Shown: piece by piece, positions 1 to 9,495 of the stretch
How positions within the stretch are numbered: the stretch's first letter is position 1
Layout of the letters: each line of letters begins with the position of its first letter
From: an uncultured Sulfolobales archaeon
GTDB taxonomy: Archaea; Thermoproteota; Thermoprotei_A; Sulfolobales; NBVN01
DNA length: 64,000 nt
NCBI GenBank assembly: GCA_938073905.1
Contig: CALJEN010000009.1
Location: forward strand, 62,001 to 126,000
Direction of reading: 5' to 3'
Notes under the pieces: generated by a model
Database searches by the model: none
What the model was told of the DNA's origin: nothing
Seen by the model: only the letters and a program-made list of their open reading frames with translations
Position numbers and translations under genes: made by a program

Positions 1-1
1 C

Positions 2-244
2 AAGACGGCCAGCTGGAGGACACTGAGGCCCGTCATAGACCAGGAGAAGTGCATCAGGTGCAGGCTCTGCTGGACCTACTGCCCGGAGCCCGCGATTCTG
101 GAGCTGGAGAAGCCCTACACGGCGAAGTCCGGGAGGACGTACAAGGTCACCTACGAGATAGACTACGACTACTGCAAGGGGTGCGGCCTCTGCGCAGAGG
201 AGTGTCCCGTTAAGGCCATAACCATGGTCGAGGAGGTGAGGTGA
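2..244 (+). CDS. porD: Pyruvate/2-oxoacid:ferredoxin oxidoreductase delta subunit, 3' part
   Basis: The reading frame is open from base 2, so the start lies left of the window. The visible 80 residues hold two bacterial-type 4Fe-4S ferredoxin motifs, CIRCRLCWTYCP and CKGCGLCAEECP, each with the CxxCxxCxxxCP spacing. A small two-cluster ferredoxin directly before the alpha and beta subunits is the delta subunit of the archaeal four-subunit pyruvate-family oxidoreductase. It takes electrons from the TPP-containing beta subunit and passes them to free ferredoxin. The TGA stop touches the GTG start of the next gene, so translation is probably coupled. The gamma subunit would be expected further left, outside the window. 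Confidence 0.93.
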   Translation, partial: KTASWRTLRPVIDQEKCIRCRLCWTYCPEPAILELEKPYTAKSGRTYKVTYEIDYDYCKGCGLCAEECPVKAITMVEEVR

Positions 245-1432
245 GTGGGCAAGCCTATCCCCCTGTCGGGCAACTACGCCGTAGCGTACGCGGTCAAGGC
301 CGCCGACGTCGACGTCATCGCGGCCTACCCCATAACGCCGCAGACGGCCGTGGTGGAGAAGCTCTCCGAGTTCGTGGCCAACGGGGAGCTCGACGCCGAG
401 TTCATCCACGTAGAGTCGGAGCACTCCGCCCTCTCGGCGGTGGTCGGAGCCTCGGCCGCCGGCGCTAGGGTCTTCACGGCGACGTCGGCCCAGGGACTGC
501 TCCTGATGTACGAGATAATGCACATAGCGTCGACGATGAGGCTGCCCATAGTCATGACCATAGCGACCAGGGCGATATCGGCTCCCATAAACATATGGTG
601 CGACCACAGCGACTTCATGGCCTCCTCGGATGCCGGCTGGATCATGCTCATGGGTGTGAACGCTCAGGAGGCTCACGACCTGACCATAGCGGCCTATAGG
701 ATAGCCGAGGACCCGAGGGCTCTCCTACCGGTGGCGGTCGGCTACGACGGCTTCTGGGTATCGCACACCGTGGAGCCGGTGCACGTCGTCGAGAGGGAGG
801 GGGCTCTGAGGTACGCCCCCAAGAGAGTGGCCCGGTATGTGCTCGACCCCGAGAGGCCCGTGACCATGGGTTCCCTGGGCTCTCCCGACTGGTACTTCGA
901 GTTCAGAGTCCAGCTCCAGGACGCTGTCGAGAAATCGAGGGAGGTGATCTCCGAGGCCCTCCGAGAGTTCAAGCAGCACTTCGGGAGGGAGTACAGGGAG
1001 GTCGACGGGCTCTACACGGACGACGCCGACGTCGTCCTGGTCTTGATGGGGAGCGCGGTCGGCAGCGCGGTGCCCTTCGCCGAGGAGGCCAGGAGGGCCG
1101 GGCTGAAGGTGGGTGTGGTGAACGTCAGGCTCTTCAGACCGTTCCCGGAGGAGGAGGTGCTCAAGCACCTGGAGGGAGCCAAGGTGGTCGCGGTAGTGGA
1201 CAGAGCCATCAACCCTGGATCGTCGTCCGTGGGACCCCTGTACTCGGACGTGGCGGTCACCGCGTTCAAGAGAGGTCTGGACGTACCGATACTCAGCTAC
1301 GTGACCGGTCTCGGAGGTAGGGCTGTGATGAAGAGCCACTTCGAGGCCATGGTGAAGCACGCCTACGGGTTCGTGGGGAAGAGGATGCGCGACGTCAAGA
1401 CCCACTATAGTTTCGTCGGGGTGAGAGAGTGA
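245..1432 (+). CDS. porA: Pyruvate/2-oxoacid:ferredoxin oxidoreductase alpha subunit
   Basis: This 395-residue protein has the alpha-subunit layout. The N-terminal pyrimidine-binding-type domain carries AAYPITPQT at about residues 26-34 and HVESEHSAL near 59-67. A transketolase-C-like domain follows from about residue 255. With PorB it decarboxylates a 2-oxoacid and CoA to acyl-CoA, CO2 and reduced ferredoxin in the cytoplasm. The GTG start follows the porD stop directly, and the 3' end overlaps porB by four bases (GTGA). Pyruvate is the likely substrate from overall resemblance to PorA, but related enzymes use 2-oxoisovalerate or 2-oxoglutarate, so the substrate is inferred. Confidence 0.92.
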   Translation: MGKPIPLSGNYAVAYAVKAADVDVIAAYPITPQTAVVEKLSEFVANGELDAEFIHVESEHSALSAVVGASAAGARVFTATSAQGLLLMYEIMHIASTMRLPIVMTIATRAISAPINIWCDHSDFMASSDAGWIMLMGVNAQEAHDLTIAAYRIAEDPRALLPVAVGYDGFWVSHTVEPVHVVEREGALRYAPKRVARYVLDPERPVTMGSLGSPDWYFEFRVQLQDAVEKSREVISEALREFKQHFGREYREVDGLYTDDADVVLVLMGSAVGSAVPFAEEARRAGLKVGVVNVRLFRPFPEEEVLKHLEGAKVVAVVDRAINPGSSSVGPLYSDVAVTAFKRGLDVPILSYVTGLGGRAVMKSHFEAMVKHAYGFVGKRMRDVKTHYSFVGVRE

Positions 1433-2376
1433 GCTCGTTCACCATAGCCTCGATACCTCGCGAGGAGCTCCTGGCACCGGGCCACAGGATGTGCCAGGGC
1501 TGCGGAGCGGCCATAGTGATGAGGCACCTGCTGAAGGCTCTAGGCAAGGACGTGGTCATAGCCCACGCTACCGGTTGCGTCGAGGTCACGACGTCCGTGT
1601 ACCCCGAGACGGCCTGGAGAGTGCCCTGGATCCACGTAGCGTTCGAGAACGCGGCCGCCGTCGCCTCCGGCATCGAGGCCGCGGTGAAGGCCCTGAAGAG
1701 GAAGGGCTCCCTGAGCAGGGAGAAGAGGGTGAAGGTTGTGACCATAGCCGGCGACGGGGGCACCTACGACATAGGGCTCCAGGCCCTCTCGGGGATGCTC
1801 GAGAGGGGTCACGACGTCCTCTACGTCCTCTACGACAACGAGGCCTACATGAACACCGGGATACAGAGGAGCGGGGGCACCCCGCTCTACGCGTGGACCA
1901 CGACCACCCCCGTGGGCAGGGTGTGGCGCGGCGAGTGGAGGAAGAAGAAGGACATAGTCGGGATAGTGAGAGCGCACAGGATCCCCTACGCGGCCACGGT
2001 GAACTTCGCTTACATAACCGACTTCTACACGAAGATCAGGAAGGCGGCCGAGATCGAGGGGCCGACCTTCATACACGCGTACGCGCCCTGCGTTCCCGGG
2101 TGGAGGTACGAGCCTCACCTGACGGTCAAGCTAGCCAGGATGGTCGTGCAGACGGGCATATGGGTGAACTACGAGATAGAGCGCGAGACCTTCAGGGTGA
2201 CGACGCCCGTGCCGAAGCGCCTCCCGGTTAGCGAGTACCTGAAGCTCCAGGGGAGGTTCGCTCACCTGACGAAGGAGGAGATCGACGCTATACAGAGGAT
2301 GGTGGACGAGGACGCGGAGTACATCAACAAGCTAGCAGGGTCCGTCGTGATAGGCCCCGTCGAGAAGAGGGGGTAG
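1429..2376 (+). CDS. porB: Pyruvate/2-oxoacid:ferredoxin oxidoreductase beta subunit
   Basis: This is the TPP-binding subunit, 315 residues. The TPP/Mg signature GDGGTYDIG starts near residue 108, with the matching Asn in YDNEAYMNTG about 30 residues later. Cluster-ligand cysteines are visible at C22 and C25 (MCQGCG), C50 (TGCVEV) and in PCVPGW near residue 220, matching the four that hold the beta-subunit 4Fe-4S cluster. It starts at a GTG overlapping the porA stop and ends the operon. The next gene, two bases on, is on the opposite strand, so the two transcripts converge. Confidence 0.93.
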   Translation: MSSFTIASIPREELLAPGHRMCQGCGAAIVMRHLLKALGKDVVIAHATGCVEVTTSVYPETAWRVPWIHVAFENAAAVASGIEAAVKALKRKGSLSREKRVKVVTIAGDGGTYDIGLQALSGMLERGHDVLYVLYDNEAYMNTGIQRSGGTPLYAWTTTTPVGRVWRGEWRKKKDIVGIVRAHRIPYAATVNFAYITDFYTKIRKAAEIEGPTFIHAYAPCVPGWRYEPHLTVKLARMVVQTGIWVNYEIERETFRVTTPVPKRLPVSEYLKLQGRFAHLTKEEIDAIQRMVDEDAEYINKLAGSVVIGPVEKRG

Positions 2377-2378
2377 TT

Positions 2379-3167
2379 CTAGTAGGAGAGCTCCCTCAGG
2401 TTGTTCAGAACCCTTATCGCTTTTGCGTAGTAGCTCCGCACGACCTCGCTCCGAGGTCTCTCGGTGCGGTCTCTAGCCAGCTGTATCTCCAGCACCTCGG
2501 GTCGAGAGTCGTCCACCACATCCGCGAGAGACCCGTCCCTCCTCACGACGACCGTTGGAGTCGAACGCTCTCTGGAGTAGCCGCCGACCACCACTACACC
2601 CACGGAGTTCTCGTAGGCCCTCACGCGAGCGGCGAGGGTCACGAGATCCGGGTCGAGCTCGGCGACCGGGGGCACGACGCTGATGAGCGTCGAGCACCCA
2701 GACTCCACGCAGTACCTCGAGACCTCCGGGTAGAAGAGGTCGTCTAGGAGGAGGAAGCACGTGCTCACGCCGCGCACGTCCACGAGCGGAGACCTCGGTA
2801 CGTAGCCCCTGAACTCCGGGCCGAACCTCACGAACTTTCTCGATACCTCGCTCTTCGAGGTGGCCTCGACCATGGAGAGGAAAGTGTTCCTGCCGTACCT
2901 AGCCGCCACCGGGCCGACGTAGACCCGCTCGGAGCCCACCACTGCGGACACCCTATCGGTCAGAGCCTTGATCACCCTCCTGTACGAGCTGTAGTCCTTC
3001 CTGCCGGCCAGGAGGTCTCTCAGGGGCTTCGTGGGCAGGGGGACTACGGAGGCGGCCGAGGGGCCCGCCTCGGCGGCGAGTCTGTAAACCTCTTTGGCGA
3101 ACTCCCTGGCTCCGACACCCAAGTCCAGCCTGTAGACCGTCAGGGTTATCGCCTCCCGAGACCTCAA
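2379..3167 (-). CDS. Divergent nitrilase-superfamily-like protein
   Basis: The 262-residue protein is not clearly a known enzyme, but its layout resembles carbon-nitrogen hydrolases. The segment TCFLLLDDLFYPEVSRYC near residues 132-149 matches the nitrilase pattern around the catalytic Cys (IC-D-FPE-R), followed by LISVVPP where the family has a hydrophobic strand. The N-terminal position of the catalytic Glu reads VVPLPTKP, with no Glu, so activity is doubtful. It begins two bases after the reverse gyrase stop, so the two are probably co-transcribed. A degenerate nitrilase fold with a non-catalytic role is my best reading; confidence in the family is moderate. Confidence 0.55.
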   Translation of the reverse strand: MRSREAITLTVYRLDLGVGAREFAKEVYRLAAEAGPSAASVVPLPTKPLRDLLAGRKDYSSYRRVIKALTDRVSAVVGSERVYVGPVAARYGRNTFLSMVEATSKSEVSRKFVRFGPEFRGYVPRSPLVDVRGVSTCFLLLDDLFYPEVSRYCVESGCSTLISVVPPVAELDPDLVTLAARVRAYENSVGVVVVGGYSRERSTPTVVVRRDGSLADVVDDSRPEVLEIQLARDRTERPRSEVVRSYYAKAIRVLNNLRELSY

Positions 3168-3168
3168 C

Positions 3169-6100
3169 TCACACCAACCCCAACTCCTCCAGGTCGTCGT
3201 ACAGCGTCGTCAGTAGCCTCCCGTAGTCCTCCAGGCCCTGCTCGACCATGTCCATCCTCTTCTCCAGGTCTCTAGTCCTCTCCTCGCTGACTAGGCTCCC
3301 GAACCTCTCTACCAGGTACCCGTAGACCCTCTTGCCGAGGAGCTTCGGGAGCACGAAGCCCACGCCTCTCAGCTCGAAGGCGTAGCCCCTCCTCAGGATC
3401 GTCTCCACTATCTTGGAGTACGTGCTGGGCCTACCTATCCCAGCCTCCTTCATCTTGCGTATGAGGGAGGCCTCGGTGTGGGGGAGGACATCGCTCCTCT
3501 GCGACAGCCTGACTTTGGAGGCGGTGTAGGTGCCCGGCGCGGTCGGTCTCCTTATGCGGATCCTCCTGTCGTACTTGAGGAAACCCTCCCTGGTTACCGA
3601 CGTGAAGATTTCGAGGGCTCTAGGTTCTTCCAACCTGACCTCGCTGCCTCTCTTGAGCTTTACCACCATCTTGTACGTGATCCGCGAAACGGTGACCTCG
3701 GCGTTGACGGACTGGGAAGCTATGAACCTCCTGAATATCGCGTCGTAGACTATGTAGTGCTCTCTCCGCAGCCTGACAGCGGGCTCGAGCACTCCCTCCT
3801 CCACTAGCCTCCTCAGGGTCTCGGCATCGATAGGCCTCGTGGGCCTTATGGCCTCGTGGGCACCGCCCTCTCCCCACGTCCTCGGTCTGAACACCTCCCT
3901 GTACCCCTCTCCCTCCACCTGCCTCAGGTACTCCTCGGCCACCCTGATGCCGGCGTCCGAGACCCTGGTGCTGTCCGTCCTGTGGTAGGTTATGAAGCCC
4001 GCCTCGAAGAGGTCCTGGAGGATTTCCATGGCCCTTGCGGCGGACATCCTGTACCTGGAGTTCAGCTCGGAGAGCACGGAGTCCGTGGTGAACGGCGGTC
4101 CCGGCTCTAGTGTAACGCTCCTCTCTGCCACCTCCTCGACGGTTACCTCGACCGCGGCTATGCTATTGCGCTTAACGTTCTTCAGGTCCCTCGGGAGGTC
4201 GTGGACGAACTCTACGTCCGAGCCTTCAACGGCAGCGACCACGACTCTCTTCCTGGTCCTATAGCTCTCCCCGGCGGCATCTATTATCCACCCGAGGACC
4301 GGGGTCTGCACCCTGCCTGCCGAGAGGTTCCTGTAGACTTTGGGGTGGTTCCTGCAGAGAGTCCTGTAGTATTCCTTGCTCTTGGCGTTCTTAATCGTCG
4401 AGAGCTCCTCTTTACTGCAGAACAGCCTGGGCCAGAAGTCCTCCTGGAGCTTTTTGGAGAGGGAGAAGCCTATCCACCTGTCCTCGATACGCCTCACTAG
4501 CTGAGCCTCGACCAGCTTCCTGTTAACGTCCCTAGGGTTCTTGATAGCATTGAGTAGGGCCCGCCTCGTTACCTCGTGGAACTCAATCCTTTTGATGTTG
4601 CGGTTGAACGGAGCCACTAGACTCTCCAGGTCGTACGCTATCTTCTCGCCCTCGGTGTCCGGGTCCGTGCCGATCAGAACCTCGTCTACCTCTCTTGCCA
4701 CGTCCCTGATCGCCGAGACGAAGTCCAGAGAGTCCACCATACGCTCCTGGCCGTGGCGGGGGCAGGCTCCCGCAGACTCGTCCGCGAACTGCTCCCCGCA
4801 CAGCTGACATCTCTTTATAGGAGCGTATATCGGGACATACCTCGCCCCACTCCCTCTCTTCCCCTTCTTGATGGCCACACCGTGCCGTATTTCCCAGCGG
4901 GACCGCGAAGTCCTCCAAGACCTCTTTGATCGGCTGGGAGGCTCCGCGAGGTCTGTGACCAGGTCGTAGACGTGGCCCCCGGACGACGTTATGAGCAGGG
5001 TCTGGTTGCCGAGGCTCACCTCGTAGACGCGCAGCCTCCCGTAGATCTTCGTGCTCGGTCTCCCGAAGAACCCAGCGATGGTTCTTGCCTTGTTCGGGGA
5101 CTCGACGACCAGGAGAGAGGTCTTGAACTCGAGCCCCTTCAGCTTCGCCAGCTCCTCCTCCGGCAAGACGCCCTCGCGAATCTTCCTTATGATGTCCCTA
5201 TCCCTATCCACTTCATCCATGATCTTCGGGAGGTCCGGGAGCCTCGCCGAGTAGTCCGAGAACCTGAAGTCGTCTATGATGAAGGAGAGCCTCCTCTCGA
5301 GCCCCCTCAGGAGCCTCGGCTCGTCGGCCAGCACTACCGAGACCCCCTTGCTGATGCCTCCCAGGTAGAGCCTGGAAGTCCTCCCGCTGGCCTGTATGTA
5401 CGTGGGGGCGTCCGGGATGAGCACGTAGAGCTCCCCCTCCTCCCTCACTACGGCGACCTCCGGGTTCCGGGTTATGGAGTCCACGACCTCGGGATCCCTG
5501 ATCAGGTCGCCGACCAGACTGAAGGCCTCCGCGAAGACCCTCTCGACCTGGGTCTCGGGCTCTCTGACCCCCCTCATGACTTCTCTGAACCGCTCGAGCG
5601 CCAGCGCCCCGGCCCTCCTCACCGTTCTCCTCAGCCTGGTGTAGTACCTCTCCAGCTTCCCGCGCGTCTCCTCGGACTTGACCGAGCCTATCAGGAGCGG
5701 CAGGAGCCTGAGGACGTCGGACGCGTCGAGCCTCTCCACTCGCAGCGCGACCTTGTGCCTCGGGATGCCCGCGAAGACCGCGTACCTGATGCGCTCCGGC
5801 ATGTCTATCCCCCTCACGAGCACTCCGTAGTACGTCGCCACTCCGACGAGCACGTCCACCTCGCCGGAGGCGAAGAGCCGCAGTGCGCCGGTCTTCTTGC
5901 TGTGCACAGCCTCGGCTCTTATCCCCGAGCCCTTCAGGTACCCCGCTAGGCTGTCGGCGTACTCTACACCCCGGTCGACCGGCACGTAGACTAGACCCCC
6001 TTCTCCCAGGCTCTTCACGAGCTCGACTACCGCGTCCTCGAGCCTCCCGGAGGGGAGCGCGTAGACGTCCTCTATGTTCCTCAGGAGCTCGGGGCGCGCG

Positions 6101-7074
6101 CCGACGTCGAACCCGAGGAGCTCCCTGAAGAGCCTGGACCTCGTGCCCCTGGGCGAGCCAGTGGCCGACGATACCACCAGCACGGACTTCACCCTCCTCG
6201 CTCTCTCCCCCAGGCTCCTCTCCAGCTCGGCCACCCTCTTCTCCAAGTCCTCCTGGCGGCCGCGGTAGGCGGCCTCCCTCCTCAGCCTCACGAGCTCCAT
6301 GCCCGAGGCTATGTCCCTCTCCGAGAACCCCATCAGCAGCAGGATGAGCTCTATGGCTCTGGAACCGCGCATTACGGCGTCCACGTCGTCCACGAAGACG
6401 TACCCGAACCTGAGGCCCCTCAGCCTGTCGAAGTTCTTGATGAGGTACCTGGAGGTGGTGATCAGTATATCGAAGTCCCCTCTCTGGATGGCCTCCTCTC
6501 TCCTAGCCCTCTCGGCCTTGCTCAGCCTGGAGTGCACGGAGACCACCGAGACCTTGGAGCCCAGCCTCTCGAGGAACCTCTCCACGATCCTCTCGGCCTG
6601 CTCGACCAAGACCGTCGTCGGCACCAGGACGTAGCACTTCCTCTTCCCCTTTCTCCTCCCCCCGGCGAAGTAGACCGCCGCTAGGAGCCCCGCGGTCGTC
6701 TTGCCGACGCCGGTCGGCGCGAGCATGGCGAACGACATCCCCTTGCTCAGCCGCTTGAGCCAGAGCTTCTGGACCCCCCAGGGCTCGCTCCCCATGGCCT
6801 TCCTGAAGGTGCTCACGAGCTCCTCGTATGCTCTCTCCTCTCTCTCCAGCTCTCTATAGCGGTCTATGGTGCCCAGCTTCTTTACTACGCGGAACAGGGC
6901 CTTCCTGTCGGTCGCCGCCTCCCCGACTCTCTCGGGCGGCAGGCACTTGCTGCACGGGAGACCGCTGCGGAGCCTCTCGTCGCTTATAGCACCTCCGCAG
7001 TTGGGACAAGCCCTGAGGTATACGGCCAGCGACGCTTCATCGAGCTCCTCCTTAGTTATCACTAGCACTTCCAC
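3169..7074 (-). CDS. rgy: Reverse gyrase
   Basis: Reverse gyrase adds positive supercoils to DNA using ATP and is the hallmark of hyperthermophiles. The 1301-residue protein has all parts in order: an N-terminal zinc finger (C23, C26, C41, C44), a helicase-like domain with APTGVGKTT near residue 118 and FVDDVDA in place of DEAD near 228, and a type IA topoisomerase domain opening with VVESPNKARTIAGFFG. A second zinc finger (CQLCGEQF to CPRHG) follows. The active-site Tyr lies in FITYHRTDSTR near residue 1015. The length is slightly above the usual range. The GTG start lies about 28 bases from a TATA box, consistent with a leaderless message. The nitrilase-like gene follows two bases downstream. 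Confidence 0.98.
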   Translation of the reverse strand: MEVLVITKEELDEASLAVYLRACPNCGGAISDERLRSGLPCSKCLPPERVGEAATDRKALFRVVKKLGTIDRYRELEREERAYEELVSTFRKAMGSEPWGVQKLWLKRLSKGMSFAMLAPTGVGKTTAGLLAAVYFAGGRRKGKRKCYVLVPTTVLVEQAERIVERFLERLGSKVSVVSVHSRLSKAERARREEAIQRGDFDILITTSRYLIKNFDRLRGLRFGYVFVDDVDAVMRGSRAIELILLLMGFSERDIASGMELVRLRREAAYRGRQEDLEKRVAELERSLGERARRVKSVLVVSSATGSPRGTRSRLFRELLGFDVGARPELLRNIEDVYALPSGRLEDAVVELVKSLGEGGLVYVPVDRGVEYADSLAGYLKGSGIRAEAVHSKKTGALRLFASGEVDVLVGVATYYGVLVRGIDMPERIRYAVFAGIPRHKVALRVERLDASDVLRLLPLLIGSVKSEETRGKLERYYTRLRRTVRRAGALALERFREVMRGVREPETQVERVFAEAFSLVGDLIRDPEVVDSITRNPEVAVVREEGELYVLIPDAPTYIQASGRTSRLYLGGISKGVSVVLADEPRLLRGLERRLSFIIDDFRFSDYSARLPDLPKIMDEVDRDRDIIRKIREGVLPEEELAKLKGLEFKTSLLVVESPNKARTIAGFFGRPSTKIYGRLRVYEVSLGNQTLLITSSGGHVYDLVTDLAEPPSRSKRSWRTSRSRWEIRHGVAIKKGKRGSGARYVPIYAPIKRCQLCGEQFADESAGACPRHGQERMVDSLDFVSAIRDVAREVDEVLIGTDPDTEGEKIAYDLESLVAPFNRNIKRIEFHEVTRRALLNAIKNPRDVNRKLVEAQLVRRIEDRWIGFSLSKKLQEDFWPRLFCSKEELSTIKNAKSKEYYRTLCRNHPKVYRNLSAGRVQTPVLGWIIDAAGESYRTRKRVVVAAVEGSDVEFVHDLPRDLKNVKRNSIAAVEVTVEEVAERSVTLEPGPPFTTDSVLSELNSRYRMSAARAMEILQDLFEAGFITYHRTDSTRVSDAGIRVAEEYLRQVEGEGYREVFRPRTWGEGGAHEAIRPTRPIDAETLRRLVEEGVLEPAVRLRREHYIVYDAIFRRFIASQSVNAEVTVSRITYKMVVKLKRGSEVRLEEPRALEIFTSVTREGFLKYDRRIRIRRPTAPGTYTASKVRLSQRSDVLPHTEASLIRKMKEAGIGRPSTYSKIVETILRRGYAFELRGVGFVLPKLLGKRVYGYLVERFGSLVSEERTRDLEKRMDMVEQGLEDYGRLLTTLYDDLEELGLV

Positions 7075-7097
7075 TTAATCCACTAGCCTTAGGACCA

Positions 7098-7106
7098 CTT
7101 AAAAAA
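7098..7106 (-). promoter_or_regulatory. TATA box of reverse gyrase
   Basis: On the minus strand the motif reads GGTTTTTTAAG. It is centred about 28 bases before the GTG start of reverse gyrase, which supports that start and a leaderless transcript. Confidence 0.6.
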
Positions 7107-7180
7107 CCTTAGCTTGCTCGAGAGAGCCTTAACTGCCGCCTCGCGGCTCGCCGGGGCGCTGCGGTGCGCTGTGAGAGCTC

Positions 7181-8119
7181 TTACTCTAGTACATCGACTA
7201 GATACGCTGCCAGCAGCGGGAGTAGTACCGTCGCGTCGCCGTAGACCGTGACGTGCCTTCCCCTCGCGCTGATCTTGCCCCAGGAGACGGCCTCCCTCGT
7301 TCTGGCTCCGCTAAGGGAGCCGTCCCACTCGACCGCCGTGGTTATGTAGACGGCGTAGTCCAGACCCCCTCTGAACTGGTTCCACCAGATGGTGTGGTGC
7401 TTGCTTATCCCCCCGCCCAGCACCAGGGCTAGGCTCTTCTTAGAGGTGAACACGGTGTCCGAGAGCTCCTTCGCGTCCCTGAACAGGTCTAGCTGTATCT
7501 TCTGGAACTGCGAGAAGACGAAGAGGCTGGTCCCGAAGGCGCCGTCCATTATGCCCGGCACGTAGACCCTCGCACCGGATCTGTAGGCAGCTCCGAGGAT
7601 CGAGTTACGGTCGTCCTTGAGGTCCCTCCCGACTTCGTAGAGCACCTCCCTCACGCCCCACACGTGCCCGACCCTCACCAGCCTCTCGACGAGGCGCCTG
7701 ACGTACGACTCGATCGGGGGGCCGTAGCTGTCCCTCGGAACGAGGACGTTCCCGAGCCTGTGGATCCCCCTCTCGTACAGCTCCGCGTCGTCGAGGTCGA
7801 AGCCTCCCCTGTAGTACCTGCCCCCGAGACTCCTGGCTATGTCGTGATCGACGGCTCCGCAGGTCGTGATCACGACGTTGAACAGCCCCAGCTCCACGAG
7901 CTGAGCTATCACGCCCCTCAGGCCCGTGGCCACGAGGTTGCCGGTGAACGCCAGGAACCTGGTATCGGACTCCCCGATCCCCTCGCGCAGGATCTCGGCC
8001 GCCAGCGCGAGAGAGCCGGCCGTGAAGCCGTGCATCTTCCTGTAGACCTCTAGGAGCTCCCCCACCCTCATCCCTTTCCTAACCCTCACGTCCTCCACCG
8101 GGACTTGCTCTTCGCACAC
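7181..8119 (-). CDS. dys: Deoxyhypusine synthase
   Basis: It transfers the aminobutyl group of spermidine to a lysine of aIF5A, using NAD, as the first step of hypusine formation. The 312-residue protein has the family signatures FTGNLVATGLRG near residue 59, TTCGAVDHDIARSLGG near 87, and the active-site lysine motif GGGISKHH near 258-265, followed by AVYITTAVEWDGSLSGA. The GTG start has an AT-rich element (CTCAAAATTC, minus strand) about 35-40 bases upstream. It sits between HisRS and reverse gyrase on the same strand, with enough space for its own promoter. Confidence 0.95.
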   Translation of the reverse strand: MCEEQVPVEDVRVRKGMRVGELLEVYRKMHGFTAGSLALAAEILREGIGESDTRFLAFTGNLVATGLRGVIAQLVELGLFNVVITTCGAVDHDIARSLGGRYYRGGFDLDDAELYERGIHRLGNVLVPRDSYGPPIESYVRRLVERLVRVGHVWGVREVLYEVGRDLKDDRNSILGAAYRSGARVYVPGIMDGAFGTSLFVFSQFQKIQLDLFRDAKELSDTVFTSKKSLALVLGGGISKHHTIWWNQFRGGLDYAVYITTAVEWDGSLSGARTREAVSWGKISARGRHVTVYGDATVLLPLLAAYLVDVLE

Positions 8120-8208
8120 GGTCGGCTACCACCCTCAGTGGGGTCTACGCGCAAGAATTTTGAGAACCGCCCGCGGTCTGCGGGAGGTTGTCTAGAGAGT
8201 CGGTCTCC

Positions 8209-9495
8209 CTAGCACAGCGCCCCCGGGTCTCCGAGGGCGTCCGCGTCGACCGTCCTCTGGGTCCCGGTCTTCAGGCACTTCACCGTCACCTTCCCCTCCC
8301 CGAGCTCCGCTTCGCCCACTATCGCTACGTAGTCGTACCCCGCTCTCGACGCCTGGCCCACGAGGTCGGACAGCCTGCGCTTCTGGGAGTACCTCACGTC
8401 TACGACCACCCCTCTCTCCCGCATCCTGGTGGCCACCCTGTCTACGAAGGCCAGGTCTCTCACCAGGGATATCAGCATCGTCCTGGGCCTGGGCTTGGCG
8501 AGGCTTTCGAGGACCTTCTCGGACTCCAGAGCTATCAGAGTCCTCTCCACGCCCAGGGAGAACCCGACGGCGGGAACCTCCGCACCTCCCAGAATCCTGG
8601 AGAGGGTGTCGTACCTGCCCCCGCCTCCGATGCTGAGGTTGAAGCCCGGGACGGACACCTCGAATATAGTCCCGGTGTAGTAGGCGAGCCCTCTGACGAG
8701 CCTGAAGTCCACGTAGGCCCTGAGGCCGAGGCTCAGGAGGGCCTCGAAGATCTCGAGGAGCCTGCTCACTCCGGTCGAGAGGAGCTCCTGGGGCAGCCCG
8801 AGCCTCTCCACCTCGGCCCTGAGCTCGCTGGGGGACTCGGCCCTGACCTCCAGCAGGCTCTCGAGCAGCGAGGCCTCGGGACCCGCGTACCCCCTCACGA
8901 CCTCGAGGGCTCTACCGGTCTCGCCCTTGTCCACCATGTGGAGGACGTCGTCCTGGACCTCCTCGGGCACCCCCCACCTGCTCAGGAGCCCCCTGGCTAT
9001 CGATATGTCGTTGACCCTGAAGGCGTACCCCGAGAGGCCCACTGTCCTGTAGAAGTCCCTTATGAGCTGGAAGAGCTCGATGTCGGCGAACGCCCGGGGC
9101 TCCCCGATGTACTCAGCTCCGACCTGGTAGAACTCCCTGTACCTGCCCAGCTGGGGCTCCTCGTACCTGAAGACCTGCCCGTAGTAGTACAGCTTGACCG
9201 GCTTCGGCCAGGCGGTCAGGTGCTTCAGGTAGGCTCTGACCAGGCTGGCCGTGAACTCCGGCCTCAGGCATATCGTCCTGCCGGCCTTGTCCTGGAACAC
9301 GTACATGCTCTTGCTTATCCCGGGACCCGACTTCGCCTCGTAGATCTCGAAGTGCTCTATCGTGGGGATTATAGCGAGTCTGTAGCCGTAGAGCTCCGCT
9401 ACCTCCGAGAACTTCGTCGTGATCTGCTGGTAGTACTCGGACAGTGGGGGGAGTATGTCCCTAGTCCCCCTCGCTGGCTCCAGCGGGACTCTCAC
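8209..9495 (-). CDS. hisS: Histidyl-tRNA synthetase
   Basis: A class II aminoacyl-tRNA synthetase of 428 residues. Visible signatures are motif 2 around RPEFTASLVRAYL, the region YYYGQVFRYEEPQLGRYREF, the histidine-A motif VRGLAYYTGTIFE, and motif 3 with IGGGGRYDTL and PAVGFSLGVERT. A C-terminal anticodon-binding domain runs from about residue 330. The GTG start lies inside the last codons of the upstream splicing-endonuclease subunit (35-base overlap), so the two are translationally linked. Confidence 0.96.
   Translation of the reverse strand: MRVPLEPARGTRDILPPLSEYYQQITTKFSEVAELYGYRLAIIPTIEHFEIYEAKSGPGISKSMYVFQDKAGRTICLRPEFTASLVRAYLKHLTAWPKPVKLYYYGQVFRYEEPQLGRYREFYQVGAEYIGEPRAFADIELFQLIRDFYRTVGLSGYAFRVNDISIARGLLSRWGVPEEVQDDVLHMVDKGETGRALEVVRGYAGPEASLLESLLEVRAESPSELRAEVERLGLPQELLSTGVSRLLEIFEALLSLGLRAYVDFRLVRGLAYYTGTIFEVSVPGFNLSIGGGGRYDTLSRILGGAEVPAVGFSLGVERTLIALESEKVLESLAKPRPRTMLISLVRDLAFVDRVATRMRERGVVVDVRYSQKRRLSDLVGQASRAGYDYVAIVGEAELGEGKVTVKCLKTGTQRTVDADALGDPGALC

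Noticed and set aside
4972-5949. Long open frame opposite reverse gyrase
   Set aside because: It is a by-product of GC-rich codon use on the other strand: no motif, and wholly inside a well-supported gene.
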